64,000 nucleotides of DNA from Tabrizicola_A sp964393035 (GTDB taxonomy: Bacteria > Pseudomonadota > Alphaproteobacteria > Rhodobacterales > Rhodobacteraceae). How positions within the stretch are numbered: position 1 is the stretch's first letter; every line of letters begins with the position of its first letter. Under the pieces are notes generated by a model. It saw nothing but the letters and a program-made list of their open reading frames with translations, did not search any database and had not been told where the DNA came from. The position numbers and the translations under genes are program-made. Shown piece by piece: positions 26,001 through 34,645 of the stretch. The stretch spans positions 1 through 64,000 of the forward strand of contig CAYMRX010000005.1 of NCBI GenBank assembly GCA_964393035.1. The letters run 5' to 3'.

Positions 26001-26275
26001 GCATGATGGCGCATGGCTTCCGGGGGGCGGCCGAAATTGCCGCCACCGCCGACCATATGGCGGCCTTTGCCCATCTGGCGGGCGTGGTGCCGCCGCATCT
26101 GTTTGACCTGTACCACGAGGCGACCTTGGGGCGCGACGATCTCACCGCCTTCATGGCGCGGGAGAACCCTGAAGCCTTGGCCGCATTGCGGGACCTGTTC
26201 CAAAGGTTGGCCGATGCCGGGCTTTGGCAAACCCGCCGCAATTCCATCGCGGCCGCATTGGGAGGGGGCGCATGA
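23039..26275 (+). CDS. cobN: Cobaltochelatase large subunit
   Basis: 1078 residues of the CobN/BchH family. It inserts Co2+ into hydrogenobyrinic acid a,c-diamide together with CobS and CobT, which are not encoded in this window. Conserved stretches are VHMGAHGTLEWLPGKSVAL, YPFIVNDPGEAAQAKRRI and RIDRFVCDIKESQYGEGLHV. It is shorter than the approximately 1275 residues I recall for the classical enzyme, mainly at the N-terminus, but the core is uninterrupted. The ATG lies 9 bp after cobW and the stop overlaps cobG. Confidence 0.95.
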   Translation: MHVVFRETQGLEAAEAPYDPAQDPGDLVVLSFSDSDLGAFAAGWHRGAGKLPSLRLQNIVALKHPISVDTYVERTLAGAKAILIRLIGGEAYWPYGIASVQDLARRKGIALAVLPADGRPDPGLDAVSTLPVSTLRRLQALCDTGGAVAAQAALAQLALAAGLYAGPVPGDKRLPDMGFYDPNQGVIAAPPTEPHVLVSFYRSYLTAADTDPVDALIRAFRAEGIAACGVFAASLKAPGFADWLHPHLAANPPLAVVNATAFSARGEDGATPFDAAGCPVFQVALSTARRRDWASSDRGLSPADLAMHVVLPEVDGRLFAGLVSFKSPGARDEALQFSRFAHRADPARVAAVVARVKGWLRLAATPREVRRLAVVLSTYPGRGWQMAHAVGLDALASTEALLADLAAAGYRADCAALAPALTQEKLDWPLAAYHAALGRLPEKLRQDLHAAWGAPEDDPACDGGMFRFAALWRGNVLVALQPERGEVAARDGEYHDLARVPRHGYVAFYLMVQALGLQALVHMGAHGTLEWLPGKSVALSGTCWPEALAGDLPVIYPFIVNDPGEAAQAKRRIGALTLGHLPPPLRAAALPEGLHRLERLLDEYSTADGLDPARRDRLIAAVRTEAQAAGVEDDLGLPPGASAAEAITRIDRFVCDIKESQYGEGLHVFGRGACGTEERAGLLAALDGKRVAAGPSGSPARGRSDVLPTGRNLYAVDPRAVPSRAAHAQGVKLAEELLRKALQDQGDWPQGLVVDLWGSATMRTAGEEFAMALHLAGLAPVWDAASGRVSGVEVVPLTLLGRPRIDVTLRVSGLFRDVFPGLATLFETGAAMLADREETAADNPYVTRAARVFGPKPGQYGLGMGVSMDEFTPEARAVAGEAWLAASSWAIGVDGQSRDDRAGLEARLKAADSFVHAQDLPESDVLLAGDYAAHEAGFAAALARLGAAKPALYHLDATQPDRPRARSLPEEIARVVRARAANPAWADGMMAHGFRGAAEIAATADHMAAFAHLAGVVPPHLFDLYHEATLGRDDLTAFMARENPEALAALRDLFQRLADAGLWQTRRNSIAAALGGGA

Positions 26276-27414
26276 CGGACCCTTCGTTTCAGGTTCAGGG
26301 CTGGTGTCCGGGCGCGCTGCGCCCGATGATGTCGGGAGACGGGCTGGTGGTGCGGGTGCGCCCGCAGGCCGGGCGCCTGACGCCCGATCAGACGGCCGGA
26401 ATTGCGGCGGCGGCGCGGGCGCATGGCAATGGGCTGATCGACCTTTCGGCGCGGGGCAATGTGCAGCTGCGCGGCGTCAGTGCGGCCGCGCATCCCGCGC
26501 TGATCGCCGATCTGCGTGCCCTTGGCCTGATTGACGCCGATGCGCGTGACGAGGCCCGGCGCAATATCCTTGTCACGCCCTTTGCCGATGCCGCCACCGA
26601 TGCGCTGGCCGCCCGGTTGGGCGCAGTGCTGTCCCAGATGCCGCCCTTGCCCGGGAAGTTCGGCTTTGTCGTCGATACCGGCCCGGCGCTGGTCTTTGGT
26701 GGCATTGCGGGCGATATCCGCTTTGAACGCGCGGCGGATGGGGCGCTTTTGATCCGCTGCGAGGGGGCCGCCCTTGGCGCCCCCGTGACCGAGGATGCGG
26801 CCCCCGAGGCCGCGGTGGAGCTGGCACATTGGTTCGTCGCCGCAGGTGGCGTGACGGAGGGCCGGGGTCGAATGGCGGCGCTGATCGGGCGCGGACTGAC
26901 CCCCGAGGGCCATCTGGCGGGCCGGATCGCGCCCGCCCCTGCGGCGCCTGCCGCGATGCCGGGGCTGGTGGCCGAAGGGGCCTTGGTGGGCTTTGCCTTT
27001 GGCCAGATGACGGCGGAGAGCTTGACGGGCCTTGCCGCCCTTGGCCCCTTGCGCATCACGCCATGGCGGATGGTGCTGATCGAGGGGCTGCGCACCTTGC
27101 CCGATCTTCCGGGCCTGATCCTGCGCGCCGATGATCCGATCCGCCGGGTCGAGGCATGTTCCGGCGCGCCGGCCTGTTTGCAGGCGCTGGCCCCGGTGCG
27201 CGATCTGGCGGCCCGGCTGGCGCCCGAGGTGCCGGAGGGGCGGCTTTTGCATGTTTCGGCCTGCGCCAAAGGTTGCGCCCATCCGGGCCGCGCCGATCTG
27301 ACCCTTGTTGCCACGGCGGAGGGCTTTGACCTGATCCGCAATGGCACCACCCACGATACACCCGACCAGCGGGCGCTTGCCCCCGCGACGATTGACCTGA
27401 AAGGACTGTTCTGA
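26272..27414 (+). CDS. cobG: Precorrin-3B synthase
   Basis: 380-residue sulfite/nitrite-reductase-like monooxygenase that uses O2 for ring contraction, marking the aerobic route. N-terminal ferredoxin-like half-domain: GLIDLSARGNVQLRGV. The Fe-S/siroheme-type cysteines are in EACSGAPACLQAL and SACAKGCAHP near the C-terminus. The ATG at 26272 makes an ATGA overlap with cobN. Its stop overlaps cobH by 1 bp. Confidence 0.93.
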   Translation: MTDPSFQVQGWCPGALRPMMSGDGLVVRVRPQAGRLTPDQTAGIAAAARAHGNGLIDLSARGNVQLRGVSAAAHPALIADLRALGLIDADARDEARRNILVTPFADAATDALAARLGAVLSQMPPLPGKFGFVVDTGPALVFGGIAGDIRFERAADGALLIRCEGAALGAPVTEDAAPEAAVELAHWFVAAGGVTEGRGRMAALIGRGLTPEGHLAGRIAPAPAAPAAMPGLVAEGALVGFAFGQMTAESLTGLAALGPLRITPWRMVLIEGLRTLPDLPGLILRADDPIRRVEACSGAPACLQALAPVRDLAARLAPEVPEGRLLHVSACAKGCAHPGRADLTLVATAEGFDLIRNGTTHDTPDQRALAPATIDLKGLF

Positions 27415-28043
27415 TGCCGCATGTCTATGAAACCGATGGTGCGGCGATCTACGTCCAGTCCTTCGCCACCATCCGGGCTGAGGCCGATCTGGCGCGCTTC
27501 ACCCCCGAGGAGGAAGTCGTCGCGGTCCGCATGATCCATGCCGCTGGCATGGTCGGGCTGGAACGCCATGTCCGCTTTACCCCCGGCATGGCGATTGCCG
27601 CACGGGCCGCATTGGAGGCAGGCGCGCCGATCCTGTGCGATGCGCGCATGGTCAGCGAAGGCATCACCCGGCCGCGCCTGCCTGCGATGAATGAGGTGAT
27701 CTGCACCCTGCATGATCCTTCGGTGCCCGCCCTTGCGGCCAAGATCGGCAATACCCGCTCGGCGGCGGCGGTGGAATTGTGGCGGCCGCATCTGGCGGGG
27801 GCGATTGTCGCCATCGGCAATGCGCCGACCGCGCTTTTCCATCTGTTGAACATGCTGGAAGACCCCGATTGCCCGCGCCCGGCCGCCATCATCGGCTGCC
27901 CGGTGGGCTTCATCGGGGCGGCGGAATCGAAAGAGGCGCTGATGGCCGCCCCGCCTTGCCCCGCGGTGATCGTCGAAGGGCGGCTCGGCGGGTCGGCCAT
28001 CACGGTCGCCGCTGTCAACGCGCTTGCAAGCCGGAAGGAATGA
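27414..28043 (+). CDS. cobH: Precorrin-8X methylmutase
   Basis: 209 residues. The catalytic His is in VRMIHAAGM (near 43), with CDARMVSEGITR, NTRSAAAVELW and GCPVGFIGAAESKEAL as family motifs. It moves the C11 methyl to C12 to form hydrogenobyrinic acid. Translationally coupled on both sides (TGATG with cobG, ATGA with cobI). Confidence 0.95.
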   Translation: MPHVYETDGAAIYVQSFATIRAEADLARFTPEEEVVAVRMIHAAGMVGLERHVRFTPGMAIAARAALEAGAPILCDARMVSEGITRPRLPAMNEVICTLHDPSVPALAAKIGNTRSAAAVELWRPHLAGAIVAIGNAPTALFHLLNMLEDPDCPRPAAIIGCPVGFIGAAESKEALMAAPPCPAVIVEGRLGGSAITVAAVNALASRKE

Positions 28044-28795
28044 CCATGGCCCCGATTGGACGCATCATCTGTGCCGGCCTTGGCCCCGGCGACCCGGATC
28101 TGATCTCGGTCCGTTCGGATCGCGCGATCCGGGCGGCGCGCCATATCGCCTATTTCCGCAAGGCCGGGCGGCAGGGCCAAGCCCGCCGCATTGTCGAGGG
28201 CATGCTGGCGCCGGGCGCCGTTGAACACGCGATGGAATATCCGGTCACCACCGAGATTCCCTTTGACAGCCCGGAATACAACGCGCTGCTCGCCGCCTTT
28301 TACGACGACTGGACCGCACGGCTGCAAGCCTTGGCCGAAGGCGGCCAAGAGGTCGTGGTGCTGTGCGAGGGCGACCCCTTCTTCTACGGCTCTTTCATGC
28401 ATCTTTATGTGCGGCTGAAGGATGTGGTGCAGGTTGATGTGATCCCCGGTATCCCCGGCATGGTGGGCTGCTGGAACGCCACGGGCCAGCCGATCACCTG
28501 GGGCGATGATGTGCTGACGGTCTTGATGGCAACCCTGCCCGAAGACGAGTTGACGCGCCACATGCAGGGCGCGGATGCGCTGGCCATCATGAAGACGGGC
28601 CGCAACCTACCGCGTGTGCGTCGGGCTTTGGCCGCGGCGGGGCGGCTGCAAGATGCGTGGCTGGTGGAGCGTGGCACCATGCCCGGCCAGCGGCTGGTGC
28701 CCTTGGCTGAAGTTGACGTCGAGGACTGCCCGTATTTCGCCATCGTGCTGGTGCATGGCCATGGCCGCCGTCCGGTTGCGGAGGCTGCAGAATGA
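28040..28795 (+). CDS. cobI: Precorrin-2 C20-methyltransferase
   Basis: 251-residue SAM-dependent tetrapyrrole methylase. GLGPGDPDLIS (about 13-23) is the SAM-site motif, with VVVLCEGDPFFYGSFMHLY and VIPGIPGMVGCWNATGQPI. The start ATG at 28040 overlaps the cobH stop; an in-frame ATG at 28046 is an alternative. Confidence 0.95.
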   Translation: MTMAPIGRIICAGLGPGDPDLISVRSDRAIRAARHIAYFRKAGRQGQARRIVEGMLAPGAVEHAMEYPVTTEIPFDSPEYNALLAAFYDDWTARLQALAEGGQEVVVLCEGDPFFYGSFMHLYVRLKDVVQVDVIPGIPGMVGCWNATGQPITWGDDVLTVLMATLPEDELTRHMQGADALAIMKTGRNLPRVRRALAAAGRLQDAWLVERGTMPGQRLVPLAEVDVEDCPYFAIVLVHGHGRRPVAEAAE

Positions 28796-29547
28796 GCGCA
28801 GGTTGGATTGCCGTCGCGGGTCTTGGCCCCGGCGATGAGGCGCTGGTGACGCCCGAGGTCACCGCGACCTTGGCCGAGGCGACCGATGTGGTCGGCTATA
28901 TCCCTTACGTTGCCCGTGTGGCCCCGCGTGATGGGCTGGTGCTGCACCCCTCGGACAACCGGGTGGAGTTGGACCGTGCGCAATTTGCACTGGATCTGGC
29001 CGCTGCGGGGCGGCGGGTGGTCATCGTCTCCTCGGGCGATCCGGGGGTCTTTGCCATGGCCTCGGCGCTGTTCGAGGCGCTGGAGGCCCGGCCCGACGCC
29101 CATGACACCGATATCCGCATCCTGCCCGGCATCACCGCGATGCTGGCGGCGGCGGCGCGGGCCGGGGCGCCCTTGGGGCATGATTTCTGCGCCATCAATC
29201 TCAGTGACAACCTCAAACCCTTTGCCGAGGTGGAGCGCCGTTTGCGCCACGCGGCACAGGGTGGCTTTGCCATGGCGTTTTACAACCCACGTTCCAAATC
29301 ACGGCCGCACCAGTTCACCCACGTGCTGGAGATCCTGCGCGAGGAATGTGAACCTGAACGGCTGGTGCTGTTCGCCCGCGCCGTCAGCCGCCCGGATGAG
29401 GCGATCCGTTGTGTGTCCCTGTCCGAGGCGACGCCGGAAATGGCCGATATGCAGACCGTGGTGATCGTCGGCAATCAGGCGACGCGGCGCGTCGGGCGTT
29501 GGGTTTATACCCCGCGGTCCGTCTTGAGCCCTTCGGTTACCGGATGA
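28792..29547 (+). CDS. cobJ: Precorrin-3B C17-methyltransferase
   Basis: 251 residues with GLGPGDEALVTPEV, VVIVSSGDPGVFAMAS, ILPGITAMLAAAARAGAPLG and FYNPRSKSR. It methylates and contracts precorrin-3B. ATGA overlap with cobI. Its last 43 bases overlap, tail to tail, the end of the oppositely oriented cobK. Confidence 0.95.
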   Translation: MSAGWIAVAGLGPGDEALVTPEVTATLAEATDVVGYIPYVARVAPRDGLVLHPSDNRVELDRAQFALDLAAAGRRVVIVSSGDPGVFAMASALFEALEARPDAHDTDIRILPGITAMLAAAARAGAPLGHDFCAINLSDNLKPFAEVERRLRHAAQGGFAMAFYNPRSKSRPHQFTHVLEILREECEPERLVLFARAVSRPDEAIRCVSLSEATPEMADMQTVVIVGNQATRRVGRWVYTPRSVLSPSVTG

Positions 29548-30272
29548 CACACCCACGCCATCACCTCTGGAACCGTGGCGACCACCTTGCGGGTGGGCAG
29601 CGTGGGCCGGTCGATCAGGATCACCGGCAGGTGCAGGGCGCGGGCGGCGATCAGCTTGGCCTCGGCCCCCGCACCACCGGCGTTTTTGGCGACGATATGG
29701 GTGATGGCATGGGCGCGCAGCAGCGCCTGATCGGTTTCCACATCAAACGGGCCGCGGGCAATCACCACGCTGGCCTGCGGCAGGGGCAAGGCCGCCTCGG
29801 GCGGATCGACAAGGCGCAAGAGGTAATGGTGCTGCGGCTTGGCGGCAAAGGGGGCGAGTGTCTGCTTGCCGATGGCCAGAAACACCCGCGCGGGGGCATC
29901 GGGCAGGGCGGCAACGGCGGCCTCAATATCGGCGACGCTCTGCCAGTCATCGCCGGGGCCAGCGCGCCATGCCGGACGCTCCAGTGTGAGCAGCGGCGTG
30001 CCGGTTGCGGCACAGGCCCCGATGGCGTTGCGGCTCATTTGCGCGGCGAAAGGGTGCGTCGCGTCCACCACATGGCTGATGCTTTCACGGGTCAGATAGT
30101 CCACCAGCCCCGCCACGCCGCCAAAGCCGCCAATGCGCATCGGCAAGGGCTGGGCGACCGGGGCCTCGGTGCGGCCGGCATAGGAAAACACCGCATCCAT
30201 CCCCGCATCGGCCAAGGCGCGCGCCAGACGGCTGGCCTCGGTGGTACCGCCAAGAAGAAGGATGCGCGTCAT
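29505..30272 (-). CDS. cobK: Precorrin-6A reductase
   Basis: 255 residues: MTRILLLGGTTEASRLARAL, VVDATHPFAAQMSRNA (substrate site), VFLAIGKQTLAPF and VAKNAGGAGAEAKLIAAR identify an NADPH-dependent CobK/CbiJ. It is the only gene in the 21.6-35 kb run on the minus strand. Its ATG (30270-30272) overlaps the cobL ATG (30271-30273) head to head, so its promoter must lie inside cobL. Its 3' end overlaps cobJ by 43 bp. Confidence 0.93.
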   Translation of the reverse strand: MTRILLLGGTTEASRLARALADAGMDAVFSYAGRTEAPVAQPLPMRIGGFGGVAGLVDYLTRESISHVVDATHPFAAQMSRNAIGACAATGTPLLTLERPAWRAGPGDDWQSVADIEAAVAALPDAPARVFLAIGKQTLAPFAAKPQHHYLLRLVDPPEAALPLPQASVVIARGPFDVETDQALLRAHAITHIVAKNAGGAGAEAKLIAARALHLPVILIDRPTLPTRKVVATVPEVMAWVCHPVTEGLKTDRGV

Positions 30273-31452
30273 GTCTGAACCTTGGCTTGCGATCATCGGT
30301 CTGGGCGAAGATGGACCGGCGGGGCTGGCAAGTGCAAGCCGCGATGCGCTGGCTGCGGCTGACATCGTGTTCGGGGCACCGCGCCATCTGGAATTGGCCG
30401 GGGTTGGGGCAAGGGGCCAAGCATGGCCAATCCCCTTTGATCTGGCACCACTTCTGGCGCTGCGGGGGCAGAGCCGGGTGGCGATGCTGGTGTCGGGCGA
30501 TCCGTTCTGGTTCGGCGCGGGGGGCTCGGTTGCCGCGCATCTGCGGCCCGACGAATGGCGGGCCTTTCCGGTGGCGGGGGTGTTTTCGCTGATCGCCGCG
30601 CGCATGGGCTGGCGGCTGGAAGACTGCCTTTGCCTTGGCCTGCATGCCGCGCCCTATGCCCGCCTGCGCCCGGTTCTGGTGCGGGGCGTCCGGGTGCTTG
30701 CCACCCTGCGCGACGGGGCGGCGGTGGCCGAACTGGCCGCGTGGTTGCAGGACAACGGCTTTGCCGAGGTGCGGCTGACGGTATGTGAGGCCATGGGCGG
30801 CCCGCGCGAACGGCTGCGGGACGGGGCAGGGTGGACAGATGTCCAAGCGCCGGTGGCCGTGGCGATTGACGGGGCCGATTTGCCGCGCAACGCGGGGCTG
30901 TCGCGGGCGCCGGGCCTGCCCGACGTGCTGTTTCAAAGCGATGGGCAGATCACCAAGGCCCCGATCCGCGCCCTGACGCTTTCCGCCCTTGCCCCGCGTC
31001 CGGGTGAGCTTTTGTGGGATATCGGCGGCGGGTCCGGGTCGGTTTCGGTGGAATGGTGTCTGGCGGGCGGGCGGTCGATCTGCCTTGAGACGCGGGCCGA
31101 TCGGATTGTGAATATTCAGGCCAATGCCGCAGCTTTTGGCGTGGCCCATCGCCTGACCGCGCTGCATGCGACCGCGCCCGACGGGCTTGCCGCGCTGCCC
31201 GCCCCGGACGCGGTTTTTGTTGGTGGCGGGGGGGATGCGGTGCTGCACGCGGCCCTTTGGCCGCTGCTGCCCGAAGGCGCGCGGATCGTGGCCAATGGCG
31301 TGACGATTGAAACCGAGGCGGTTCTGGCCGATCAGCACGCGCGCCATGGCGGCACGCTGATGAGGCTGGATATTGCCGAGGCGGCGGCGCTTGGTCGCTT
31401 TCGCGACTGGCGTTCCGCGCGGCCCGTTGTGCAATGGCGGAGCGTGAAATGA
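30271..31452 (+). CDS. cobL: Precorrin-6Y C5,15-methyltransferase (decarboxylating)
   Basis: 393-residue fusion. The N-terminal CbiE-type tetrapyrrole methylase (WLAIIGLGEDGPAGL, VAMLVSGDPFWFG) covers about 1-205. The C-terminal CbiT-type Rossmann methyltransferase (LLWDIGGGSGSVSVEW, VFVGGGGD) covers about 215-393. MSEPWLAIIG at 30271 is the natural N-terminus; upstream in-frame GTG and ATG codons (30241, 30262) would run back into cobK. Confidence 0.94.
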   Translation: MSEPWLAIIGLGEDGPAGLASASRDALAAADIVFGAPRHLELAGVGARGQAWPIPFDLAPLLALRGQSRVAMLVSGDPFWFGAGGSVAAHLRPDEWRAFPVAGVFSLIAARMGWRLEDCLCLGLHAAPYARLRPVLVRGVRVLATLRDGAAVAELAAWLQDNGFAEVRLTVCEAMGGPRERLRDGAGWTDVQAPVAVAIDGADLPRNAGLSRAPGLPDVLFQSDGQITKAPIRALTLSALAPRPGELLWDIGGGSGSVSVEWCLAGGRSICLETRADRIVNIQANAAAFGVAHRLTALHATAPDGLAALPAPDAVFVGGGGDAVLHAALWPLLPEGARIVANGVTIETEAVLADQHARHGGTLMRLDIAEAAALGRFRDWRSARPVVQWRSVK

Positions 31453-31817
31453 GGGTGGCCGGGATCGGATTTCGTCAAGGCGCGCCGCTGGAAAGCCTGC
31501 GCGGCGTGTTGAAGGCGGCCGAGGCGCTGGGCGGGCCGGCCGAGGCCCTGGCCAGCCTGCCCGAAAAGGCGGCCGATGCTCGCCTGCAAAGCCTTGCCGC
31601 CGAGCGGGGTTTGCCCCTATACCCCGTGGCCGTTGCGGGCCTAACCACCCCGACCCAATCGCCCCGCGTCCACGCGCTGCACGCCACCGGATCGGTGGCC
31701 GAGGCGGCGGCGCTGGCGGCAGCAGGGCCGGGGGCAAAGATCACCGTGGCGCGGATCACCGCGTCGGATGGCATGGCAACCTGCGCCATGGCCGAGACAG
31801 AGGAAGCCAAGACATGA
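31449..31817 (+). CDS. cobE: CobE/CbiG C-terminal-like protein
   Basis: 122 residues beginning MRVAGIGFRQGAPLESL, with LYPVAVAGLTTPTQSPRV and ITVARITASDGMATCAMA. This is the CobE (CbiG C-terminal domain) family, needed in the aerobic pathway with an incompletely defined role. ATGA overlaps on both sides, with cobL and cobM. Confidence 0.88.
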   Translation: MRVAGIGFRQGAPLESLRGVLKAAEALGGPAEALASLPEKAADARLQSLAAERGLPLYPVAVAGLTTPTQSPRVHALHATGSVAEAAALAAAGPGAKITVARITASDGMATCAMAETEEAKT

Positions 31818-32587
31818 CCGTTCATTTCATCGGCGCCGGACCGGGTGCCGCCGACCTTATCACCCTGCGCGGCCGCGACCTGATCGCGGCCTGCCCGGTC
31901 TGCCTTTATGCCGGTTCGCTGGTGCCCGAGGCCCTGCTGTCGCATTGCCCGCCCGGCGCAAAAATCATCAACACCGCCTCGATGAGTCTGGACGAGATCA
32001 TCGCGGAAATCGCTGCCGCCCATGCCGCGGGGCAGGATGTGGCGCGGCTGCATTCCGGGGATCTGTCGATCTGGTCGGCGATGGGCGAACAATTGCGCCG
32101 CCTGCGCGCCTTGGACATTCCCTATGACGTCACGCCAGGGGTGCCGTCCTTTGCCGCCGCCGCCGCCGTTCTGGGTGCGGAGTTGACGCTGCCGGGCGTG
32201 GCGCAATCGGTGATCCTGACCCGCACTTCGGGCCGGGCGTCTTCCATGCCCGAAGGCGAGACACTGGAAAACTTTGCCCGCACCGGGGCGACGCTGGCGA
32301 TCCATCTGTCGGTGCATGTGCTGTCCGATGTGGTGGCCCGGCTGACCCCGCATTACGGCGCGGATTGCCCAGTGGCGGTGGTGTTCCGCGCCAGTTGGCC
32401 CGACCAGAAGGTGGTGCGCGCCAGCTTGGGCACGGTGGAAACCAGCATTGGCGACGGCGAACGCACGGCGCTGATCCTTGTCGGCCATGCGCTCGGGGCC
32501 GAGGAGTTCATTGAAAGCCGGCTTTATGCAGGCGATTATGACCGCCGCTATCGCCCTGTCGGCACTGAACCGCGGTTTCCTGAATGA
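31814..32587 (+). CDS. cobM: Precorrin-4 C11-methyltransferase
   Basis: 257 residues: FIGAGPGAADLITLRGRDLI, VCLYAGSLVPEALL, ARLHSGDLSIWSAMGEQ, VTPGVPSFAAAAA and LILVGHALGAEEF. It is a complete SAM methylase of the CobM/CbiF type. Coupled by ATGA overlaps to cobE and cobB. Confidence 0.95.
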   Translation: MTVHFIGAGPGAADLITLRGRDLIAACPVCLYAGSLVPEALLSHCPPGAKIINTASMSLDEIIAEIAAAHAAGQDVARLHSGDLSIWSAMGEQLRRLRALDIPYDVTPGVPSFAAAAAVLGAELTLPGVAQSVILTRTSGRASSMPEGETLENFARTGATLAIHLSVHVLSDVVARLTPHYGADCPVAVVFRASWPDQKVVRASLGTVETSIGDGERTALILVGHALGAEEFIESRLYAGDYDRRYRPVGTEPRFPE

Positions 32588-33924
32588 CACCTCCGGGCCT
32601 GCTTATTTCTGCCCCCGCCTCGGGCACCGGCAAGACCACGGTCACGCTGGGCCTGATCGCCGCGTTCCGCGCGGCGGGGCTTGCGGTGCAGCCCTTCAAA
32701 TGCGGGCCGGACTATATCGACCCGGCGTTTCATGCCGCGGCGGCGGGACGGCCTTCGGTCAATCTTGACAGTTGGGCCATGGGGCAGGGCCGCATCGCCG
32801 GGCTGACCGGGGCGGCGGCGGGCGCCGATCTGGTGATTGCCGAAGGTTCGATGGGCCTGTTCGACGGTGTGGCGCGGGCCGGGGAAACCGGCACGGGGGC
32901 CAGCGCCGATGTGGCCGCCCTGATGGGCTGGCCGGTGATCGCGGTTCTGGATATATCGGGGCAGGCGCAGACGGCGGCGGCGGTGGCTGCGGGGCTGGCG
33001 GCGTTCCGCCCCGGATTGCGGCTGGCGGGGGTCATTCTGAACAAGGTTGCCTCCCCCCGGCACGAGGCGCTGGTGCGCGCCGGCATGCAGGCGGCGGGCC
33101 TGACCGTATTGGGCGCCTTGCCCCGCAAGGCCGCCGTGGCCCTGCCCGAGCGGCATCTGGGGCTGGTGCAGGCCGAGGAATTGCCCCGCCTGCAAGGGAT
33201 TCTGGCCGAGGCGGCGGCCTTTGTCGCCGCGCATTGCGATTTGGAGGCGATCCGCAAGGTGGCCGGGGTCACGCAGCGCAGGGCCGAGGCCGTGCCGACG
33301 GTGCCCGCCCCCGGCGGGCGCATCGCGCTGGCCCGCGATGCGGCGTTTTCCTTTGTCTATCCGCATCTTCTGGCCGATTGGCGGGCGCAGGGGGCAACGA
33401 TCCTGCCCTTCTCTCCCTTGGCGGATGAAGTCCCCGATCCCAGCGCCGATTGCTGCTGGCTGCCGGGGGGCTACCCTGAACTTCACGCCGGACGGCTGGC
33501 GGCGGCGGACCGGTTCCGCACCGGCCTGACCGTATTTGCCGAAACCCGCCCCGTGCATGGCGAGTGTGGCGGCTATATGGCCTTGGGCGCGGGGCTGGTG
33601 GCGGCGGATGGCACCCGGCATCGGATGGCGGGCCTTTTGGGGCTGGAAACCAGCTTTGCCAAGCGTCGCATGCATCTTGGCTATCGCCTTGCGCGGCCCT
33701 TGCATCCCTTGCCGGGACCGCTGGGCACGGCGCGGCTGCGCGGCCATGAGTTTCACTACGCCACCATACTGAACCAGCCCGATGCCCCGCTTGCCGCGGT
33801 TGAAGACGCCAATGGCGAGGTGGTGCCGGAAACCGGATCCTGCCGCCAGACCCCCGGCGGCGCCCGCGTCAGCGGCACCTTCTTTCACCTGATTTCCCCT
33901 GCCAGCGCCGAGGTTTCCCCATGA
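32584..33924 (+). CDS. cobB: Hydrogenobyrinic acid a,c-diamide synthase
   Basis: 446 residues. The N-terminal ATPase has SAPASGTGKTTVTLGL (P-loop) and FKCGPDYIDPAFH. The C-terminal glutamine amidotransferase has GGYPELHAGRL, the nucleophile Cys in HGECGGYMALG, and RGHEFHY. It amidates the a and c carboxylates before cobalt insertion. ATGA overlaps with cobM and cobA. Confidence 0.95.
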   Translation: MTPPGLLISAPASGTGKTTVTLGLIAAFRAAGLAVQPFKCGPDYIDPAFHAAAAGRPSVNLDSWAMGQGRIAGLTGAAAGADLVIAEGSMGLFDGVARAGETGTGASADVAALMGWPVIAVLDISGQAQTAAAVAAGLAAFRPGLRLAGVILNKVASPRHEALVRAGMQAAGLTVLGALPRKAAVALPERHLGLVQAEELPRLQGILAEAAAFVAAHCDLEAIRKVAGVTQRRAEAVPTVPAPGGRIALARDAAFSFVYPHLLADWRAQGATILPFSPLADEVPDPSADCCWLPGGYPELHAGRLAAADRFRTGLTVFAETRPVHGECGGYMALGAGLVAADGTRHRMAGLLGLETSFAKRRMHLGYRLARPLHPLPGPLGTARLRGHEFHYATILNQPDAPLAAVEDANGEVVPETGSCRQTPGGARVSGTFFHLISPASAEVSP

Positions 33925-34640
33925 GCGGCTTTGTCTCTTTCGTCTCCTCCGGCCCCGGCGACCCCGAACTTCTGACGCTGAAGGCGGCGCGCCTTCTGGC
34001 CGAGGCCGATGTGGTCCTGTTCGACGATCTGTCGGCAGGCCCGATCCTGTCGCATTGCCGCGCCGAGGCGGATCTTGTGGCGGTTGGCAAGCGGGCCGGG
34101 CGCCCCTCGCCGAAGCAGGATCATGTCAGCCGTCTGCTGGTCGATCATGCGCTGACCGGGGCCAAGGTGGTGCGCCTGAAATCCGGCGACAGCGGCATCT
34201 TTGGCCGGCTGGAGGAGGAAATCTCCGCCCTCAAGGCGGCTGGGGTGACGTTCGAAATCGTGCCCGGCGTGCCATCTGCCTGTGCGGCGGCGGCGGCGGC
34301 GGGCATCCCCCTGACGCGGCGGCTGACCTCGCGGCGGGTGCAGTTCGTGACCGGCGCCGATGTGACGGGCGATCTGCCCGAGGGGTTGAACTGGGCCGCT
34401 CTGGCCGATCCTGCGGCGACCACGGTGGTCTTCATGGGCAAGCGCACGTTTCCTGTTCTCGCCGCCGGTCTGATGGCGCATGGCCTGTCCGCCGACACGC
34501 CCGCGCTGATGGCCGAGGCCGTCGGCCACCCCGAACAGCGGTTGATCCGTTCGACCATCGCCGCCTTGGGCGAGGTGATTGCCGCTGAGGCCGGCAGCGG
34601 TCCGGCGTTGATCCTCTATGGCCCCTTGATGGAGGGCTAA
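33921..34640 (+). CDS. cobA: Uroporphyrinogen-III C-methyltransferase
   Basis: 239 residues: SSGPGDPELLTLKAARLL, VVLFDDLSAGPIL, KRAGRPSPKQDHVSRLL, VRLKSGDSGIFGRLEEE and VPGVPSACAAAAAAGIPLT. It forms precorrin-2 from uroporphyrinogen III and so commits the flux to corrins. No CysG-type dehydrogenase or ferrochelatase domain is present. Last biosynthetic gene of the operon, followed after 5 bp by a DUF1636 gene. Confidence 0.95.
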   Translation: MSGFVSFVSSGPGDPELLTLKAARLLAEADVVLFDDLSAGPILSHCRAEADLVAVGKRAGRPSPKQDHVSRLLVDHALTGAKVVRLKSGDSGIFGRLEEEISALKAAGVTFEIVPGVPSACAAAAAAGIPLTRRLTSRRVQFVTGADVTGDLPEGLNWAALADPAATTVVFMGKRTFPVLAAGLMAHGLSADTPALMAEAVGHPEQRLIRSTIAALGEVIAAEAGSGPALILYGPLMEG

Positions 34641-34645
34641 GACCT

